The notes beneath the pieces were generated by a model. The model saw nothing but the letters and a program-made list of their open reading frames with translations. It made no database searches and was not told the origin of the DNA. Made by a program: the position numbers and the translations under genes. Shown here piece by piece: positions 1 through 12,736 of a DNA stretch of 64,000 nt; the first letter of the stretch is position 1; the number at the start of each line of letters is the position of its first letter. The DNA is from Aquanectria penicillioides (Eukaryota; Ascomycota; Sordariomycetes; Hypocreales; Nectriaceae), in contig PYIU01000004.1 in NCBI GenBank assembly GCA_003415625.1, positions 4,650,001-4,714,000 on the forward strand. The letters run 5' to 3'.

Positions 1-540
1 CAGAATAGCAATAGTTCCTTGATCAGTCGTCATCAGCTTCATTAGATGTTCGGCAATTGCATCCAGAATGGGTGGGCCAAATGTCTGAGATATAAGACAA
101 CTACGTAAGTTTGATGTAACCAGAAAGTTATGCAACATTCCGTGAAATCCGATCATGCGGTCCAGCGCATCAAATTCCCCCCAACAGGTAATAACCGATA
201 ACATCGAGCCAACACATAGCAAGATTATCGTTTCATCTTTCATCATCTTTTCATGAGGTCTCGCAGCGTGGGCCGAGTACATGACGCAAATGCAACCACA
301 CAGTCGCATTTTTAGTATTCATTGCGAGTATTGATCCTGAAAAGTTGACTGTTGGTCTTCCGTACTCATGGGAAAGAGGATTTCGGGTTTGAATTCCGGC
401 ATCTGAAAATGTTGAACAAGATAAAATATGATACAGTTTTGCAATGATTGATTCTTGATTCTCGTGCAATATCAGTCTCAACATTCTTCTCTGATTGTCT
501 CACCCGTTACAAACAGCAAACTTCACTGCAATTGATCACC
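1..540. other. Intergenic, upstream of the O-methyltransferase gene
   Basis: No gene is recognised here. The last 100 bases are the probable 5' leader and promoter of the O-methyltransferase gene starting at 541. The short antisense reading frame near 251-484 has no recognisable protein features. Confidence 0.5.
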
Positions 541-1955
541 ATGGCTGACACCACACCTCTTCAGAATACCGACATGGCTGAAAAGCTCGAGTCCTTGGCC
601 CAACAGATGAGTCTCATAGCCCAACGCATCAGGAACAACGAGAGTGTCCCTGATATATTTGCAAAGGAAGGTCCGAAATTCGCAACCTCGGCCAATGAAA
701 TACTCAATGCTGTAACTGGCCCGCACGAGCAGCTGATGCAGTCCATGATTACCCTAGCCAGGATCTCAGCCCTACGACTGTTTGTGAAATGGAGCGTGTT
801 TGAAAACATCCCACCTTCGGGTACTATCTCTTACGAGGCACTTGCTGCGAAAGTTGGTGCTGAAACTCCCCTCATCAGTAAGTCATCATTTTCCCCTCGC
901 ATCGCAGTTTTGACATTCAATAATAGCTCGCTTTGCTTGGATCCTTGTTTCCACCGGGCTTCTCAAGCAAATTGGCACAGATCAGGTAGGACATACAGAG
1001 ACGTCGAAAGCCTTCATGACCTCAAATCCTATTACATCTTTGGTCGAGGTAGGGTGAGTTAAGTCCAGGTCTTCGAAAAACACAGTGCAACAGCCACTAA
1101 CTTGATTCAAGATTCGATACTCACCTACTAGCCCTTGTACACATGATTGAGTACTTTGACGAGTACGGCCTCAAGGAGCCAAGTGGGAGATATCACACCC
1201 CTTTCGCCTATGCCTGTGGCAACCCTAATGTGACGGTGTGGGAGCACATGCATAAAGATCCAGCTAGGCTGGCCAGTTTTATGACTAGCATGGTCGCCAT
1301 GGCAAGTCAATTCCCCATCGTCGGGCCTTACGATTTTAGCTGGCTTCTTCAATCCGCCAGCGATTCAGAGAGACCTCTCGTCGTCGACGTCGGAGGTGGC
1401 AAAGGCCACGCCCTTGCCGCTATACTAAAAGCAACACCAGGCCTTCCCGCAAGTCTATGTGTTGTTGAAGATCTTCCAGAGGTTGTGGAAGCAGCTAAAA
1501 AGGAAGCTTCCGGAGTTCTGGCAGAGGCTCAATATGTTGCTGCTGATTTCCACACCCAGCAACCAGTGAAGGGTAAGTCGAATATTGCACTACCAGTATA
1601 TCTCGGGATTAAGTAACGTGAAAATTACGGCTAATTTAATCATTTTTAAGGTGCTCTCATATACTATATCCGACTCGTTTTACATGACTATGGCGACAAG
1701 GATTCCGTGGAGATTCTGCAGCACATTCAGCAGGCCATGGCACCTGATAGTCGACTCCTCATTGTAGACGAGGTCCTAAGCAACCCACCATCTGCACTTG
1801 CTTCAGCTGGTGACATATTCATGGCTACAATCAATGGAAAAGAGAGAACCCTTGAGAATTTCATGTCTATTGCATCGCAAGCCGGACTGAGCGTTGTCGA
1901 AACGCATTATTGTGCCGGATCAACTATGGCTCTGATTGAATGCAAGAAGGTCTAG
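541..1955 (+). CDS. O-methyltransferase, SAM-dependent, fungal family 2 (4 exons)
   Basis: Probable small-molecule O-methyltransferase of the plant/fungal family-2 type (PF00891), which transfers methyl from S-adenosylmethionine to a hydroxyl of a secondary metabolite. Exons by splice signals are 541-877, 927-1053, 1112-1572 and 1651-1955, which join in frame to 409 residues, the usual family size. The N-terminal half (about residues 60-170) is the winged-helix dimerisation region. The SAM site VVDVGGGKGH is encoded near 1381-1410. The catalytic-base region LVLHDYGD lies at the start of exon 4, followed by a LLIVDEV strand. The start at 541 is the first in-frame ATG, in a good ACCATGG context. 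The third intron has a strong GTAAGT-type donor. The gene is convergent with the FMN dehydrogenase at 2432-3898. Such enzymes often sit in secondary-metabolism clusters; the substrate cannot be told from sequence. Confidence 0.9.
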
Positions 1956-2431
1956 CATCGATGACAAAGTCATAACACCAACAGCCGCTCACCAGTCGTA
2001 TTTTGTTCATTGTTTGTGCCTTGATTCATTTCAGTGGTATAATTAAGCTAGCTTACTGAATTTGACGGATTCCTGTGTGCCGTACCGGATAACACTTATG
2101 AGGATTTTGCAATTAAGTGAATGATGCTATCCAATTGTCGAAGTACAAATCCAAGGTGCACCAATGCCAAATGCTCTCCTTTATCAGTGAATTTATCTTA
2201 AATATGAGGATTCATAAGTTTATTTTGAAAGAGCAGCATAGAAGAAGTATCCCAAATCTCAAAGCGCATGACGTATTGCAACGCACAGAACACTGCCTTC
2301 GCGTTTCTCATATCAAAGTCCACGCATGCGAGGATGTACAGGTGCAACAAACTTATGTACCGCTCAATTCATTTCTAACTAGATAAATATACATGAATGC
2401 CCTCTAAGGGTTTAAAAGATCAGCAAGGTGC
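1956..2431. other. Convergent intergenic, probable 3' UTRs
   Basis: This is the space between two convergent genes. No coding sequence is recognised and it probably holds both 3' untranslated regions. The 89-codon frame at 2117-2386 shows no family features and is treated as chance. Confidence 0.45.
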
Positions 2432-3898
2432 TTAGTTGGACCAGTTGTTAGGGGTCCAGTGAACCTAATTTTCTGTTAGCCATAGAAACATGACGAGCTT
2501 GGGTTTACTCACATAGCTGGCATCAATCTTCTTCAAGTCGCTCACGCCCAGGTTAGCGCCGTCAACGGCAATCTCCTTCTTCATAAGAGAAATAGCCCGC
2601 TCGACACCGTCCTGGCCGAAGACGTTCGAGTACATGAAAGGACGGCCGAGACCGACAGCCTTGACACCGAGGGCGAGAAGCTTGAGAGCATCGGTACCGT
2701 AGCGGATGCCGCCGTCCGCGTAGACCTCGGTCTGGTTGAAGACCTCAGGGGCCTGCTTGTAGATCTCAATGGCAACCTCGAGGGCTGAAGGGGCGCCATC
2801 GAGCTGGCGGCCACCATGGTTGGAGAGAACGATGGCAGGGACCTTGTGTTCGACGGCAGCCTTGGCGTCCTTGACGCTCATGATGCCCTTGACGATGATG
2901 GGGAGATCGGTCATATTCTGGAGCTTCCTGTAGTAGTCCCACTGCGATTGATTAGCATGTGGTATGTGTGACAGGGCTGTCAAGCTTAGTTTGTGTAGCT
3001 TACAGTGATGTATCGGTAAGTAGAGGACCTGAATTTCAAGTTAGAAATGCTTTTCCATAATCAATCATCGAGTTTACTTACGAGAGGCTGACATCGAGAC
3101 GAGCTGCACGCTGTCTGGTACCGAAGATGGGAGCATCGACGGTGAAGACAAGAGCGTCGGCACCGGCCTTCTTGCTTCGGTCAAAGAGATCCTGGGTCTC
3201 GGTATCATTTTTGGTCAGGTAGAGCTTACTGGTCAGCATAGAACAGGCAAACCCATTTTTAGTTGTGACCTACCTGCTGGAAGACAACCTGACCCTCAGC
3301 CTTGGCAGCGTGGATCTGTTCGATCGAAAGGGAAGCATATCCCGAGGGCTATAATGTGTAAGCAAGAGACGAGTGCGTTTATGACAGTTGTCTTACAATA
3401 TAAAGAATGCCGCCAGCAGCGGCGCCCTTGACAAAGTTCAGCTCAGCGTTGGGGTGCCCGTAGAGACCACTAGCGCAAGGACTGATATAGAATGGGGCGG
3501 AAAAGTTGTGGCCCAGAATGGTAGTGCTAAAGAAGCCAGTTAGTAAGGGCAGTAGCCTTACAGAAAAGGGGGTAGAATTACGGCAGAGAGGCCTCAATGT
3601 TGGTAATGTCGTTCATCACACTGGGGTTGAAGGTGTACCGACTGAACACCTCCAGGTTGTTTCGGTAGGATGATTCACCAGCAGCGCCATTGCGGTAGTA
3701 GGTGTAGTTCATCAGAGGGAGATAGTTCCTCGCAGCCCAGTCAAAGTCGGGCAGACCGACCATGTCAGTCAGCTCTGGCAGAGAACCCTGAGCAGTGTCG
3801 CCCAGGACCTCCTGGAGGCCGGTATCAGGCTCGTTGAGGAACGGACGAGCTGCCAGAGCACCCGCGGCGAGGGTTGTGGAGATCAAAAAGGAGCGCAT
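2432..3898 (-). CDS. Secreted FMN-dependent alpha-hydroxyacid dehydrogenase/oxidase (7 exons)
   Basis: Member of the lactate dehydrogenase/glycolate oxidase/lactate monooxygenase family (PF01070), which oxidises 2-hydroxy acids with FMN. The start codon is at 3898-3896. The first ~17 residues (MRSFLISTTLAAGALAA) look like a signal peptide, so the enzyme is probably secreted or enters the secretory path. Visible family motifs are SAPFYISPCASGL, the TVDAP strand, VKGIMSVKDA (FMN-binding Lys), LSNHGGRQLDG with the catalytic His, and YADGGIRYGTD plus GLGRPFMYS for phosphate binding. Seven exons can be traced; one encodes only about eight residues (SSTYRYIT). A last intron, 2465-2512, joins ASY to a short C-terminal exon ending WSN-stop at 2432. 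The next gene upstream is far away. It is paralogous in the catalytic domain to the flavocytochrome at 14814-16435 but lacks the cytochrome b5 domain. Exon borders other than the last are less exact. Confidence 0.85.
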
Positions 3899-6302
3899 TT
3901 TGAAGACTGATTCAGTCTTGAAGAAGGAGTGACTAAAGGAAGGACTGGATGACTGTGCCTGGTTGACTATGAAAGAGACGGTGTTACTGCTGGTCGAGCA
4001 GTGGAAGCTAATATACAGATTCACCTGTCTCGGGATTTTACAACTCGATTCCCATGCGAACCCCGATGCGGCTCCGAGCCAAGACTCTCTTGCAATCAAC
4101 CTGACCTGTAGCACGGAGCCGTCATCCGTTTTTCTCGCTCGTGCTCCGGATCCTTCACGTTACATGACGTGGTCCCACACGCCGGGCCATAACAACTCTG
4201 GCTGCTACAAGGGATCCGACAGGGCTCTCGAGTAGATGACGCCGCTGATTAGAAGGGATGAACAGGTCCACTGTTTAAGCTTCTTCGGTAACCTTCATTG
4301 CCACCCCAATTGATAATCCCGACGGGACGAGCGCAGATCCACAGCACTCTCCATCAGACGATTCTACGGCATACAAGTGATGCAGCGTCCCCTCGCATAC
4401 TACGCTGCATGGAGCCTGGGACTTGGCAGCTGACCCGAGGACCCGATGCTTGTTGCGTGGCAGTCCTATCTAATGAAATGCAGTCTGGGATTGATGAATT
4501 AACTCAAACGGTGTTGTGAAACGCCTTGTGCAGCCAAGCGAGGGCACCAAAGCGCGAGTGTTGTTCTGCAACAGTGAGAAAGACAAGCCAAGGATAATTA
4601 GTTTGTTTGTTGGCAACGGCATTGATCATGTTCGATTGACAGCCACCCGTTTTATCAATCTCTCAGAGAAACAATTGACCCGGTTATGGCCTGGTTGACT
4701 TTAATCTCCAGGGTCTCGGCTCCTTCAGAAAATGCCGCAGTGGGCAGTGCAAGGATGGCCCTGAGACCCAATCCATCTGAATTCTCACGCAGTATTATTC
4801 ATGCTTTGTCACGAAGACTAGTGACTAAAAAACGCCGAATGTCCACTGATGCTGGCATCGGGATGCCGATGGAAAGTTGTAGATCGGGACAAAGGGTATA
4901 GAACCTCTACTATGGCATCTCATGGGTCCAACAGCGACATGATTCTCCATTTCTGCCCGAAGCGGCACAACAAGCGTATTCTGTCCAGTAAAATGCATTC
5001 TGAGGTTGCTATCCATACTTCCCCAGCATGGCCTATGCGTAGGATGAAATAGCTTGGTAGCTGCGCGCCGCATCCATAGCGGCATGCTTCATATTAATTA
5101 GGATGTGAGACTCGGGAGCCGCAAGTAGGGCAAGGCTCCTCGCGGCATTGGAGATGCGAATAGTGTCCTTTCTAGTTTATAAATATCCTAGAGACCTAGC
5201 GCTCACTACTAGTCGAAGGAACTAATAAGGCTGAACTCTGCTTTCTGGGGATTAGGTGCGGAAGGGCGGCGATACCGCCTTACGACCTAGTACAGGTTCT
5301 CCCAACTAGCACACGACAACACAGGCCCGAGGTCAATTAACTATGGAGACGTACAATGTACCTTAAAGTCTCGAACTCGCCGATTCTTGATGCATCGTGA
5401 AAATGAAAGACAATGCACCTCACCGCATGAGATGTTGTCACATAATCTGCTATTCAAAACAAGTGTTGACTGACAATACAATGTTACCTAGTCGCTAGGC
5501 GATATATATTTCACTCGCAAGGCAAATACCAGGGAATCAATGCTGCTCCAAATGACTGACACGAGCCATGTCGCGGAGTCGGAAATTCAATTTATGACAC
5601 GGTTGGTCAAGGTTCCTCCAATTTCTGTATTTCTTCAGCATTATGGCTGTCCTGAATGACCCTATTGAGACCCAACAACCAGTCGATTCGTCAGTGCTGC
5701 TAGTTGGGGAGAGGTAGTGACAGGACATTAATTTCGAAGTGATTCAGAGTGCGCTAGTTGACCCGGTTTTAACCAAAGGCTACCCTAGAGCAGCAAGCCA
5801 TCAATCTGCCTGCCCCCCATCATTGTGGTATTGAAACATCTGTGTGTGAGAGATAATTAGGTAATAGCGCATTGTTCCTGTACTAAACTTGGTTGGTTGG
5901 TATGGACATGTTCGCAATGGAGTTGGGAGTGGAATCCCTCCTATGCTACCGCAGTGATTCATCAGCGTTTCAATCAAAAGAAAACACTTGAGATATTTGA
6001 AAGTGATATAAACAAACGTACGGTTCTTCCCTGCGAACGAGTAAAAAGATATTTAGTTTGATCTTCAAGGCAAAAGTATCTCATAAATGTTGTAAAATTA
6101 ATGTGATTGCCGTCTCTGGCGCGAATCTGCATCGTCCATAAATTTAGCCTGCTCATGTCCAAAGAAATGTTGTTCTAAAGACTGAACCAATTAAAAATTA
6201 TCAGCCCTCAAGAATTATTCATCCCGATCTCAGAAGAAGAGATTCGTCCCAAGATTCCCTTCTCTGAGGAAACTAAACCCATACTAGTGGTTGTCATCCT
6301 GT
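3899..6302. other. 2.4 kb intergenic region without recognised genes
   Basis: No convincing gene is seen. Several 60-90 codon frames on both strands lack start context, splice partners and family motifs. The part next to 3898 should contain the promoter of the FMN dehydrogenase; a TATA-like TATATTAG on the minus strand lies near 4007-4016, about 110 bases upstream of its start. Confidence 0.4.
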
Positions 6303-7476
6303 TCAAAAACATGTGACAAAGTAGTGGCTTCCTATATCTAAACCCCCTTCCATAATCCAGTATCCTACATTGCTTTGACCATCTTTCGTTTTTGGCGAAT
6401 CGAATGGAGGATTTGGGTATGTGTTCCCGGGGTATCTCGTACGAATATGCTCACCACCTATGAAACACCAATGTGTTGATATGTCATGACACCCCAAGCG
6501 CACTTTGGATATTCTTCCATAGGCTTTTCTCTCCTCAGATTCGGTCTCCATTGCCTAATGGCACCAAAGGGCAAAGCAAATGAACACTCAGCTAATGGCG
6601 GCAATGCTGAAACCAAATTGTCTAGCTGATTTGAGATACGCTCAGTATCAAATTGATGGCCCTGGTTGTCGAAATCGACAAATTTTCGAAGGGAAACGTA
6701 GAGTCGGCGAAGGTTGGGGAACATAGACAGCAGAAGCTCACGGAGCTCCTCCAAGCTACCCTCGTGAACCATGCGGTTCTTTGTTGTGTTGAAGTACTCT
6801 ATTGACCACTCGAGCTCTAGAGATGATATGGCAGCAAGCCGTTGTGGAAGCAAAAGTTGAGGCAGATCCGGTAAGAACGAGTTGCATGCCATGTGAATAG
6901 TGTTGTTTTGATACAATACCTCAATGCCCTCAACATAGCTAGATCGGAGGCATTAGTTACACTATACTTCGCTGGAAAAGCTCAAGAAACTCACGCTTGC
7001 CTACATGACACGAGCCATTCCATGACCCCGATTTTGGGCCCGACACTGTCGGTGTGCCTCATACAGGTAACACCACGGCAGTCGTCCCACGAACCGCCAA
7101 GGTCCTGGATCACGAGATCAGGGTGGTTTGCGTCGAAGTCTCGGGGGCCTGGGATTCGCCTGTCACATATCGCATGTCGCCATTGCCATTGTTGCGTTTC
7201 GATCTTCCTCGACCACCGTGTTGTGACAACAAATCGTTTGCAAGCATTGATGTGGACTAGATTGTTGCCAAATGCGTAGTCAAGGATTTGTCTCCTTATT
7301 TCGTAAGGAAGTTTTGTAAAGAAGAGACATGATTGTGATAAGTTCTGGCGGGAGCTCGACGGAGTCAATCTTCTTCGACGGCGTTTGGGAAGGTATGGTA
7401 TGTCTTTGTTCCTTTTTTCATCTTTGGACGTTCGAAGCTTCCCACGAAGCCAGCTAGTCAACTCTGACCTCATCAC
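6303..7476 (-). CDS. DUF7730-like fungal protein of unknown function (2-3 exons)
   Basis: Resembles the large fungal family of F-box-like proteins now called DUF7730. It opens with a basic, low-complexity leader, then LPYEIRRQILDYAFG (about residues 56-70), a central WLVSCRQAYVEGIEVLYQ-type segment split by an intron at 6939-6994, and a FPNLRRLYVSL segment. That intron has a GTGAGT donor and restores the family reading exactly. The frame then ends at 6458, but a downstream frame holds the typical C-terminal YWIMEG motif. An intron from about AAA/GTGCGC near 6500 to ATTCGTACGAG near 6424 would join them and end the protein at 6303; its donor is weak, so a frameshift is the alternative. The function of the family is unknown. 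Confidence 0.65.
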
Positions 7477-8102
7477 AGGAGCCCAATTGTTGGTAATGTT
7501 TGATTTGTAGAGACAGCAGGTTCACTTGGGCACATTGGTATAGGTAGTGAGAAGAATGCGGAGCACGGCTCAGGGGAATCACGAATGGAGTAGCCGGTTA
7601 AAGTGGCTGATTGTTCACACGGGTGGCATGATCTAATCCTTGTTCAGATGCTGGATACACCAACTAGTCACGTGTTTGGTTCACTTCTTAGATTGTGATT
7701 CGCTCATTAGCTGGTTTAATTTTACACAGCTCCACTGTATATACGTGGATGTTCGGTCCCCTTGCTTCGGCTCGCTTTGCTGCTTTATCTTATCCCCTCT
7801 TTTCACATATGCATAGTTGAAATAAAGCTTATCGAATAAATCTTGTTGAACGCTAAGCTACCTAGCTAAATTTTATGCCAGTTTTTAGTCGCTTAGGGCT
7901 GATCTTGACCTCCTATGGGTCATTGCCTCTCGTTGAATGTGGTCCTACTCTCAGCTTCTTGTCCACTTGGTGTTTGTTGTTAGGGCTTGACGGGCTCATG
8001 GCTGGAATCTCGCCTACTGTCTGGTTTCCATTCTCAGATGTACTTCAGCCAGGCGTAAAGTTAGATCTGTTAGTATGGAATTATATCCTCATGCTAATCC
8101 CT
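7477..8102. other. Intergenic, no gene recognised
   Basis: Likely holds the promoter of the DUF7730-like gene (minus strand, starting at 7476) and the 3' end of the DUF7580 gene. An 81-codon + strand frame at 7875-8120 shows no recognisable features. Confidence 0.4.
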
Positions 8103-10192
8103 TTATTGCCTAAATCTTGACTCTAGTTCTGCCAAGCCAGTCTCCAATTCTTGAAGCCCACCGACAACATCAACTAGGAATGCACCCTGCAACTCTTCAT
8201 TCTCTAAATCACTCTCTCCAAGCCCAAAGTCACAACCTAAGCATTTGCGTACAATTGTGGCGAATTGGGGCCCCATCCTATTGCGAAGGAATGTAGTCTG
8301 GGCCAGCTTTTCAGCGGCATGGTAGTCGTTTTGCTTGCGTGGTGGCAGACCCATCAGTGCGCGCCTTTTCAAGCTTGCCCATGGTTGGCTGTAGCCGAGT
8401 TCGAGAAGGACGATACCAAGACAGAACAAAAGCTCATTCCGTGCCAAAGGTGAGACTAAAAATTGTCGAGGCTCAGCAGTGCGGATTTGATGGCTCATCT
8501 GTACATGTTTACTTTAGTATTTGAGTAGCGGATTATTATCAGGATTGGCCCTACCGGTGATGTTCCTATCGAAACAGCCGTCGTGCTTCCCTGAATCGGG
8601 GTTGAGCCCCGATCAACACCCTTGCCTTTGAATTTGGAGAAGTCGACTTTAAAGTACGGGGATGCAATCTGCATGCCCTTTCCATCTTGAGATAATCTTC
8701 TATTGCCGAAAAACCGGACGTCACTGCTCTGCCACGTTTCGGGAAGCCACGGCGTGGAGTGATATTTCAATACAGCACCAGCCAGGGAACTCGCAAGGTG
8801 AGTCAATACAGTCCTCGGGAGACTTCTAGAAAGCTCGTCCTCTGATACCCACGAAATGACCTCTGCCAGAGATCTCTGCTCTCCTAATTGACGGTGCTCT
8901 GAAGACATCAAGTAGAAGCGATGCACACCAGGACCTTGGATGTAGCCCATGCAAGTGTGTGCCTTGGCTGTCTGGGTGGTTCGGAAGTGTTGACAGAAAT
9001 CCTCCACCAGTTCAAGGTTTGTAATTGTATCAGAATTGTCATCAGTAGAAGGCCTGGAAGTTTCAGCCTCATTGGTGGTTTTGTCATCGTTTGCCTTCGT
9101 CTGGTGTACAGCTATTGATCCCGTCCCCTGCGTTTCTCCTGCAACGTCAGCGCTCGCTGGAGGTCGGGACGTTCTCTTAATAAGCTTGTTATGAACCTTT
9201 TCGACTTTTTGAATGACCATGGTTTGAGAATTCTTGTTTATATTGTCCATCGTGCATGTCCAGCTATCGTTTGCCTTCGTTGAGGTGACATTTTGGCTTG
9301 CGTGAACCAACTCTGGTGCTTCGGCATCAGTTGATTCAATTTCCAGCCAGATGGGCACCTTATCACATGGGTTGGCATCGCAACTGATTGCCACTTCAAA
9401 CTTGACCCCTCCTGTTATTTCTCTAGCATGGCGACCAATGGGAGAGCTGTGGTCAACAGAGATACTGGCCGCGTATCTGTGATGTTGGGTACACGACCAT
9501 CTAGAGGCTAGTGTCGAATACAACTGATAGGAGGCTAAGCGAATTTGCCGATATCTTTTTAGGTTGTTCGATTGACCTGTTTCCTGATGTTTCCACGCCT
9601 TATGACTTGGCTGACTTGTCTTTTCGATATCCTTAAGCTCCTCGACAATTTTGTTCGTGAGTTCGTTGAACTCTGAGGTGAATTGTCTCAGCTCTTTGAT
9701 TGAATCTTGGACCTCATTCTTTTTCCAACACAGTCGAAATCTTTCAGGTACCTGTTTGAGAACTTCTCGAACTTGGCTGAGATCACCAGTTGTCGGGTTC
9801 TGTAACCGGAACCTGTCCACCTCAAGGCATATTGCCCTCACCGAAGATAGGATCATCTCCAAGGTTGCATTCCAACTCTCAAAAGTTTCTTGCAGCGCGT
9901 CAATTCGGTTGCTGTTCCTGAATTCCACCACGTTCAGATCTTCAACTTGATGTTCATGTTTGTTTGATAAAAGCGACCAGGCATGCTCGGGGTCATGGGT
10001 GATGGCTGTGAGGAGCTTTACAACATTAGCTCGAAACAGGGCCTTTTGAGTCTTCAAAATCGTGTCGAGTCTGATCAGCTCTTTCGAGTAGCGACGAAAA
10101 GTGCTACAACCCTTGGAGATATCCCAATAGCGATCGTATGCTTCTAGCAGGATTGGGACACCTGCAAGGACGGTGCCCACGATAAACTCCAT
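8103..10192 (-). CDS. DUF7580-domain protein (2 exons)
   Basis: Large fungal protein of the DUF7580 type, function unknown. Exons are 8555-10192 and 8103-8498, joined by a 56-nt intron (GTAGGG donor, TACAG acceptor, phase 0), giving 677 residues. The N-terminus is hydrophobic then helical (MEFIVGTVLAGVPILLEAY), as in HeLo-like or prion-inhibition-type N-terminal domains. It is followed by a charged coiled region and a Ser/Thr-rich linker (about residues 320-400). The C-terminal half carries the family pattern with SLAEVISWV, LASSLAGAVLKYHSTPWLP and, in exon 2, LARNELLFCLGIVLLELGYS, which recalls the C-lobe of a protein kinase fold without catalytic motifs. It is transcribed away from the kinase gene at 10587 with 394 bases between the starts. 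Confidence 0.8.
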
Positions 10193-10586
10193 CTGGCCCG
10201 TGTCTCAGTAGAAAAACATGGGAGTGGGCGAACATCAGCTTCTGGCGCTGAATCTCTATCTAGAGAGCATTCTCCACTGGGCGAGGTGGAATCAAATGAG
10301 GGGAAGTTCGTTTGTCCCTGTGGTTGAATGAGGCTGAGCTACTTCGGTGGTTTAGTGTGATACCTCATTTGACCGGATACCAGGGTGAAATACAAGTACC
10401 CTGCAAGCAGGCGCTTTGTACATTATTATCCACGTGCCTACATTTCCATCTTGTATATCAAATCCCGCATTGGATCCTTTGAATCGTGTACCATCTCTCG
10501 TCTTGCCAACTATTGACCGGTATCTTTCGCGTTATATGGCGTCACGGTATTCCTAATGACCGAACCCATGTAGTCGCGAATTTAAC
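10193..10586. promoter_or_regulatory. Shared divergent promoter of DUF7580 and kinase genes
   Basis: The 394-base gap separates the start codons of two divergent genes, so both promoters must lie here or overlap the genes. No clear TATA element is assigned. Co-regulation of the pair is an inference from the arrangement. Confidence 0.5.
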
Positions 10587-12736
10587 ATGGCGGGTCGGAG
10601 CCAAAACTTAGCCCAGCAATTTCTCAATACAGCAGAGAAGAACCGGCCGACGACTGATGAGAAGACTGGAACCGCATATATCGTGCCCGCAACCGAATCA
10701 GGCCCCGAAGAAAGGCATCGGGGGAAAAAGACCAGAATCATACAAGGGCCTATGGATTCTCCGCCTAAAACCTTAATCGTTGGCTTATTTGAAGCAACTC
10801 TTGAGCTTGGTATCGCAATAACTCGAAAACTACCCCAGGACGAAGCGAGGCCACTACGGAATGAGCTAGAGAGGCTCTTCCTGTGGGGGAATGCGATTTG
10901 TACGAGAGGTTGTCTTGATCAGCTTAGCGGATCAAATGATCTCTACCAGGCTGCGCTTTCGGCTCTTTACGAGCTTGGGAAAGTCGCCCATCACGAATTA
11001 TCCTCATACGTAATTTCCAAGGGCGACAGTGCCTCGGCGAAGTCCGATATAAAGACGCTGCCGCTCGACGAGCGTCTAAAAACTGTTCAAACTTTACTTT
11101 TGAACGCTGCAACTGAGTTGGGCATTTCTGATTCCGATAGCGGCCTTGGAGATCCATTTGATAAGGAGATTACAGTTGACGACTTTGGCGAGATCCTCGA
11201 AGACATCACAACTTATATCGACTGTTTGATGGACCTGTCGCCGACGCTCGAGGGCTATAGTAACTCCAAAGATTCTGGAACGACTCAATCTCCCAAATAT
11301 GCTCCTCAACACACTCAACTAAGTTCTAGAGAAGGGAATATTGTTTTTGTCTCCCAGCCTAAACCGACCGATGAGCCTGCTGTGAAGGATAGTATCACTT
11401 CAATGACTTCCAAGAACGCTATCGGGTTCGACGAATCCAATACCACGGCCTTTGACGTCACTTACCGCCCTGGCTCTAACAAGAATGTCGATAAGCCTAC
11501 CGCAAAGGCCACAGAGAAAGCTCTCGCAGTAGTAAAGGCTCCGAAGGCCTCAGCTGCCACCACCAAAGCGTATCTTCCACGTTTCACACTCGATTCCAAT
11601 GTCCCGGGCGGCCATGAACATCACCTAAAGTCTAGTCGCCGACAAGAAAAGCTTTCAGACATGTGGAAGGGTATTATCGGCAAGAATCAAGAACCGCCAG
11701 TCGAACATGAACTTTCTCTTGTCTCCACCTGGGTCAAAAACCTAAAATACAAAACGGACGAGATCACTGACAAGAAGGAGAAGAGCGGCCCTACTACCGC
11801 ATCAACCCTCGTCGAAAAGTATGGCAAATATGAACAAGAAATTGGCCGTGGCGCGTTTGGCATCGTGCGTGTTTCTCAAAAGAAGGTGGGCAACAGTGAC
11901 GAGAAGCTCTTTGCTGTCAAGGAGTTCCACCAACGACCCAATGAAACAGAAAAGAAGTACAGCAAACGTCTCACTGCAGAGTTCTGCATCTCTTCTTCCC
12001 TTCGGCACCCTAATGTCGTCCAAACCATTGACTTGCTCAAGGACGCGAAGGGCGATTATTGTGAGGTAATGGAATACTGTGCTGGCGGTGATCTTTATAC
12101 CCTGATTCTCTCAAGTGGCAAGCTCGAGGCCCAAGAGGCTGACTGTCTGTTTAAACAACTGATACGAGGTGTTGAGTACCTGCATGAAATGGGGGTTGGC
12201 CATAGGGATCTAAAACCAGAAAACCTCCTCCTTACTACACATGGTGCTCTGAAAATTACCGACTTCGGTAATGGAGAGTGCTTCAGGATGGCCTGGGAGA
12301 CGGAAGCCTATATGGTTTCAGGACTCTGTGGTTCCGCACCGTATATTGCTCCAGAGGAATACACTGAAAAGGAATTTGACGCGCGAGCTGTTGATGTTTG
12401 GGCCTGCGGTATTATATATATGGCAATGCGAACTGGCCGCCACATGTGGCGCTTGGCCAAGAATGGTGAGGATGAATTTTATGCTCGATTCCTCCAAGGT
12501 CGACGAGATGAGGAAGGCTACGGACCGATCGAGTCCCTTAATCGAGTATGTCCCGCTTGCTTGAAATTCAGGATAGATTATATGTTTGCTAACGTTATGG
12601 ACAGGCCCGATGTCGTAATGTGATATACTCTATTCTGGATCCAAACCCCGGCCGTCGCTTAACGGCTCACCAGGTTCTGAGATCTGAGTGGATTCGAGAG
12701 ATTAAGTTATGCAAAGCTGGCGAGGAGGGGCTTTGA
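10587..12736 (+). CDS. Ser/Thr protein kinase, HAL/SAT4-like, with long N-terminal extension (2 exons)
   Basis: Exons 10587-12545 and 12605-12736 (intron with a GCTAAC branch site) give 696 residues. The C-terminal third is a complete kinase domain from about residue 412: GRGAFGIV glycine loop, AVKEF with the ATP-binding Lys, catalytic loop HRDLKPENLL, ITDFG metal motif, an APEE in place of APE, and a C-terminal DPNPGRRLTAHQVL helix typical of HAL-type kinases (yeast Hal4/Sat4, Hal5 regulate ion transporters). The first ~220 residues are helical and include RNELERLFLWGN and a Leu-rich stretch, a pattern seen in N-terminal regions of some fungal signalling proteins. A low-complexity Ser/Thr/Lys linker follows. 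The partner DUF7580 gene is divergent. The long extension is unlike yeast HAL kinases and suggests a recognition or scaffold role, which is inferred. Confidence 0.85.

Noticed and set aside
3899..6302. Transposon relic in the large gap
   Set aside because: No terminal repeats, transposase or reverse transcriptase fragments could be recognised by eye.
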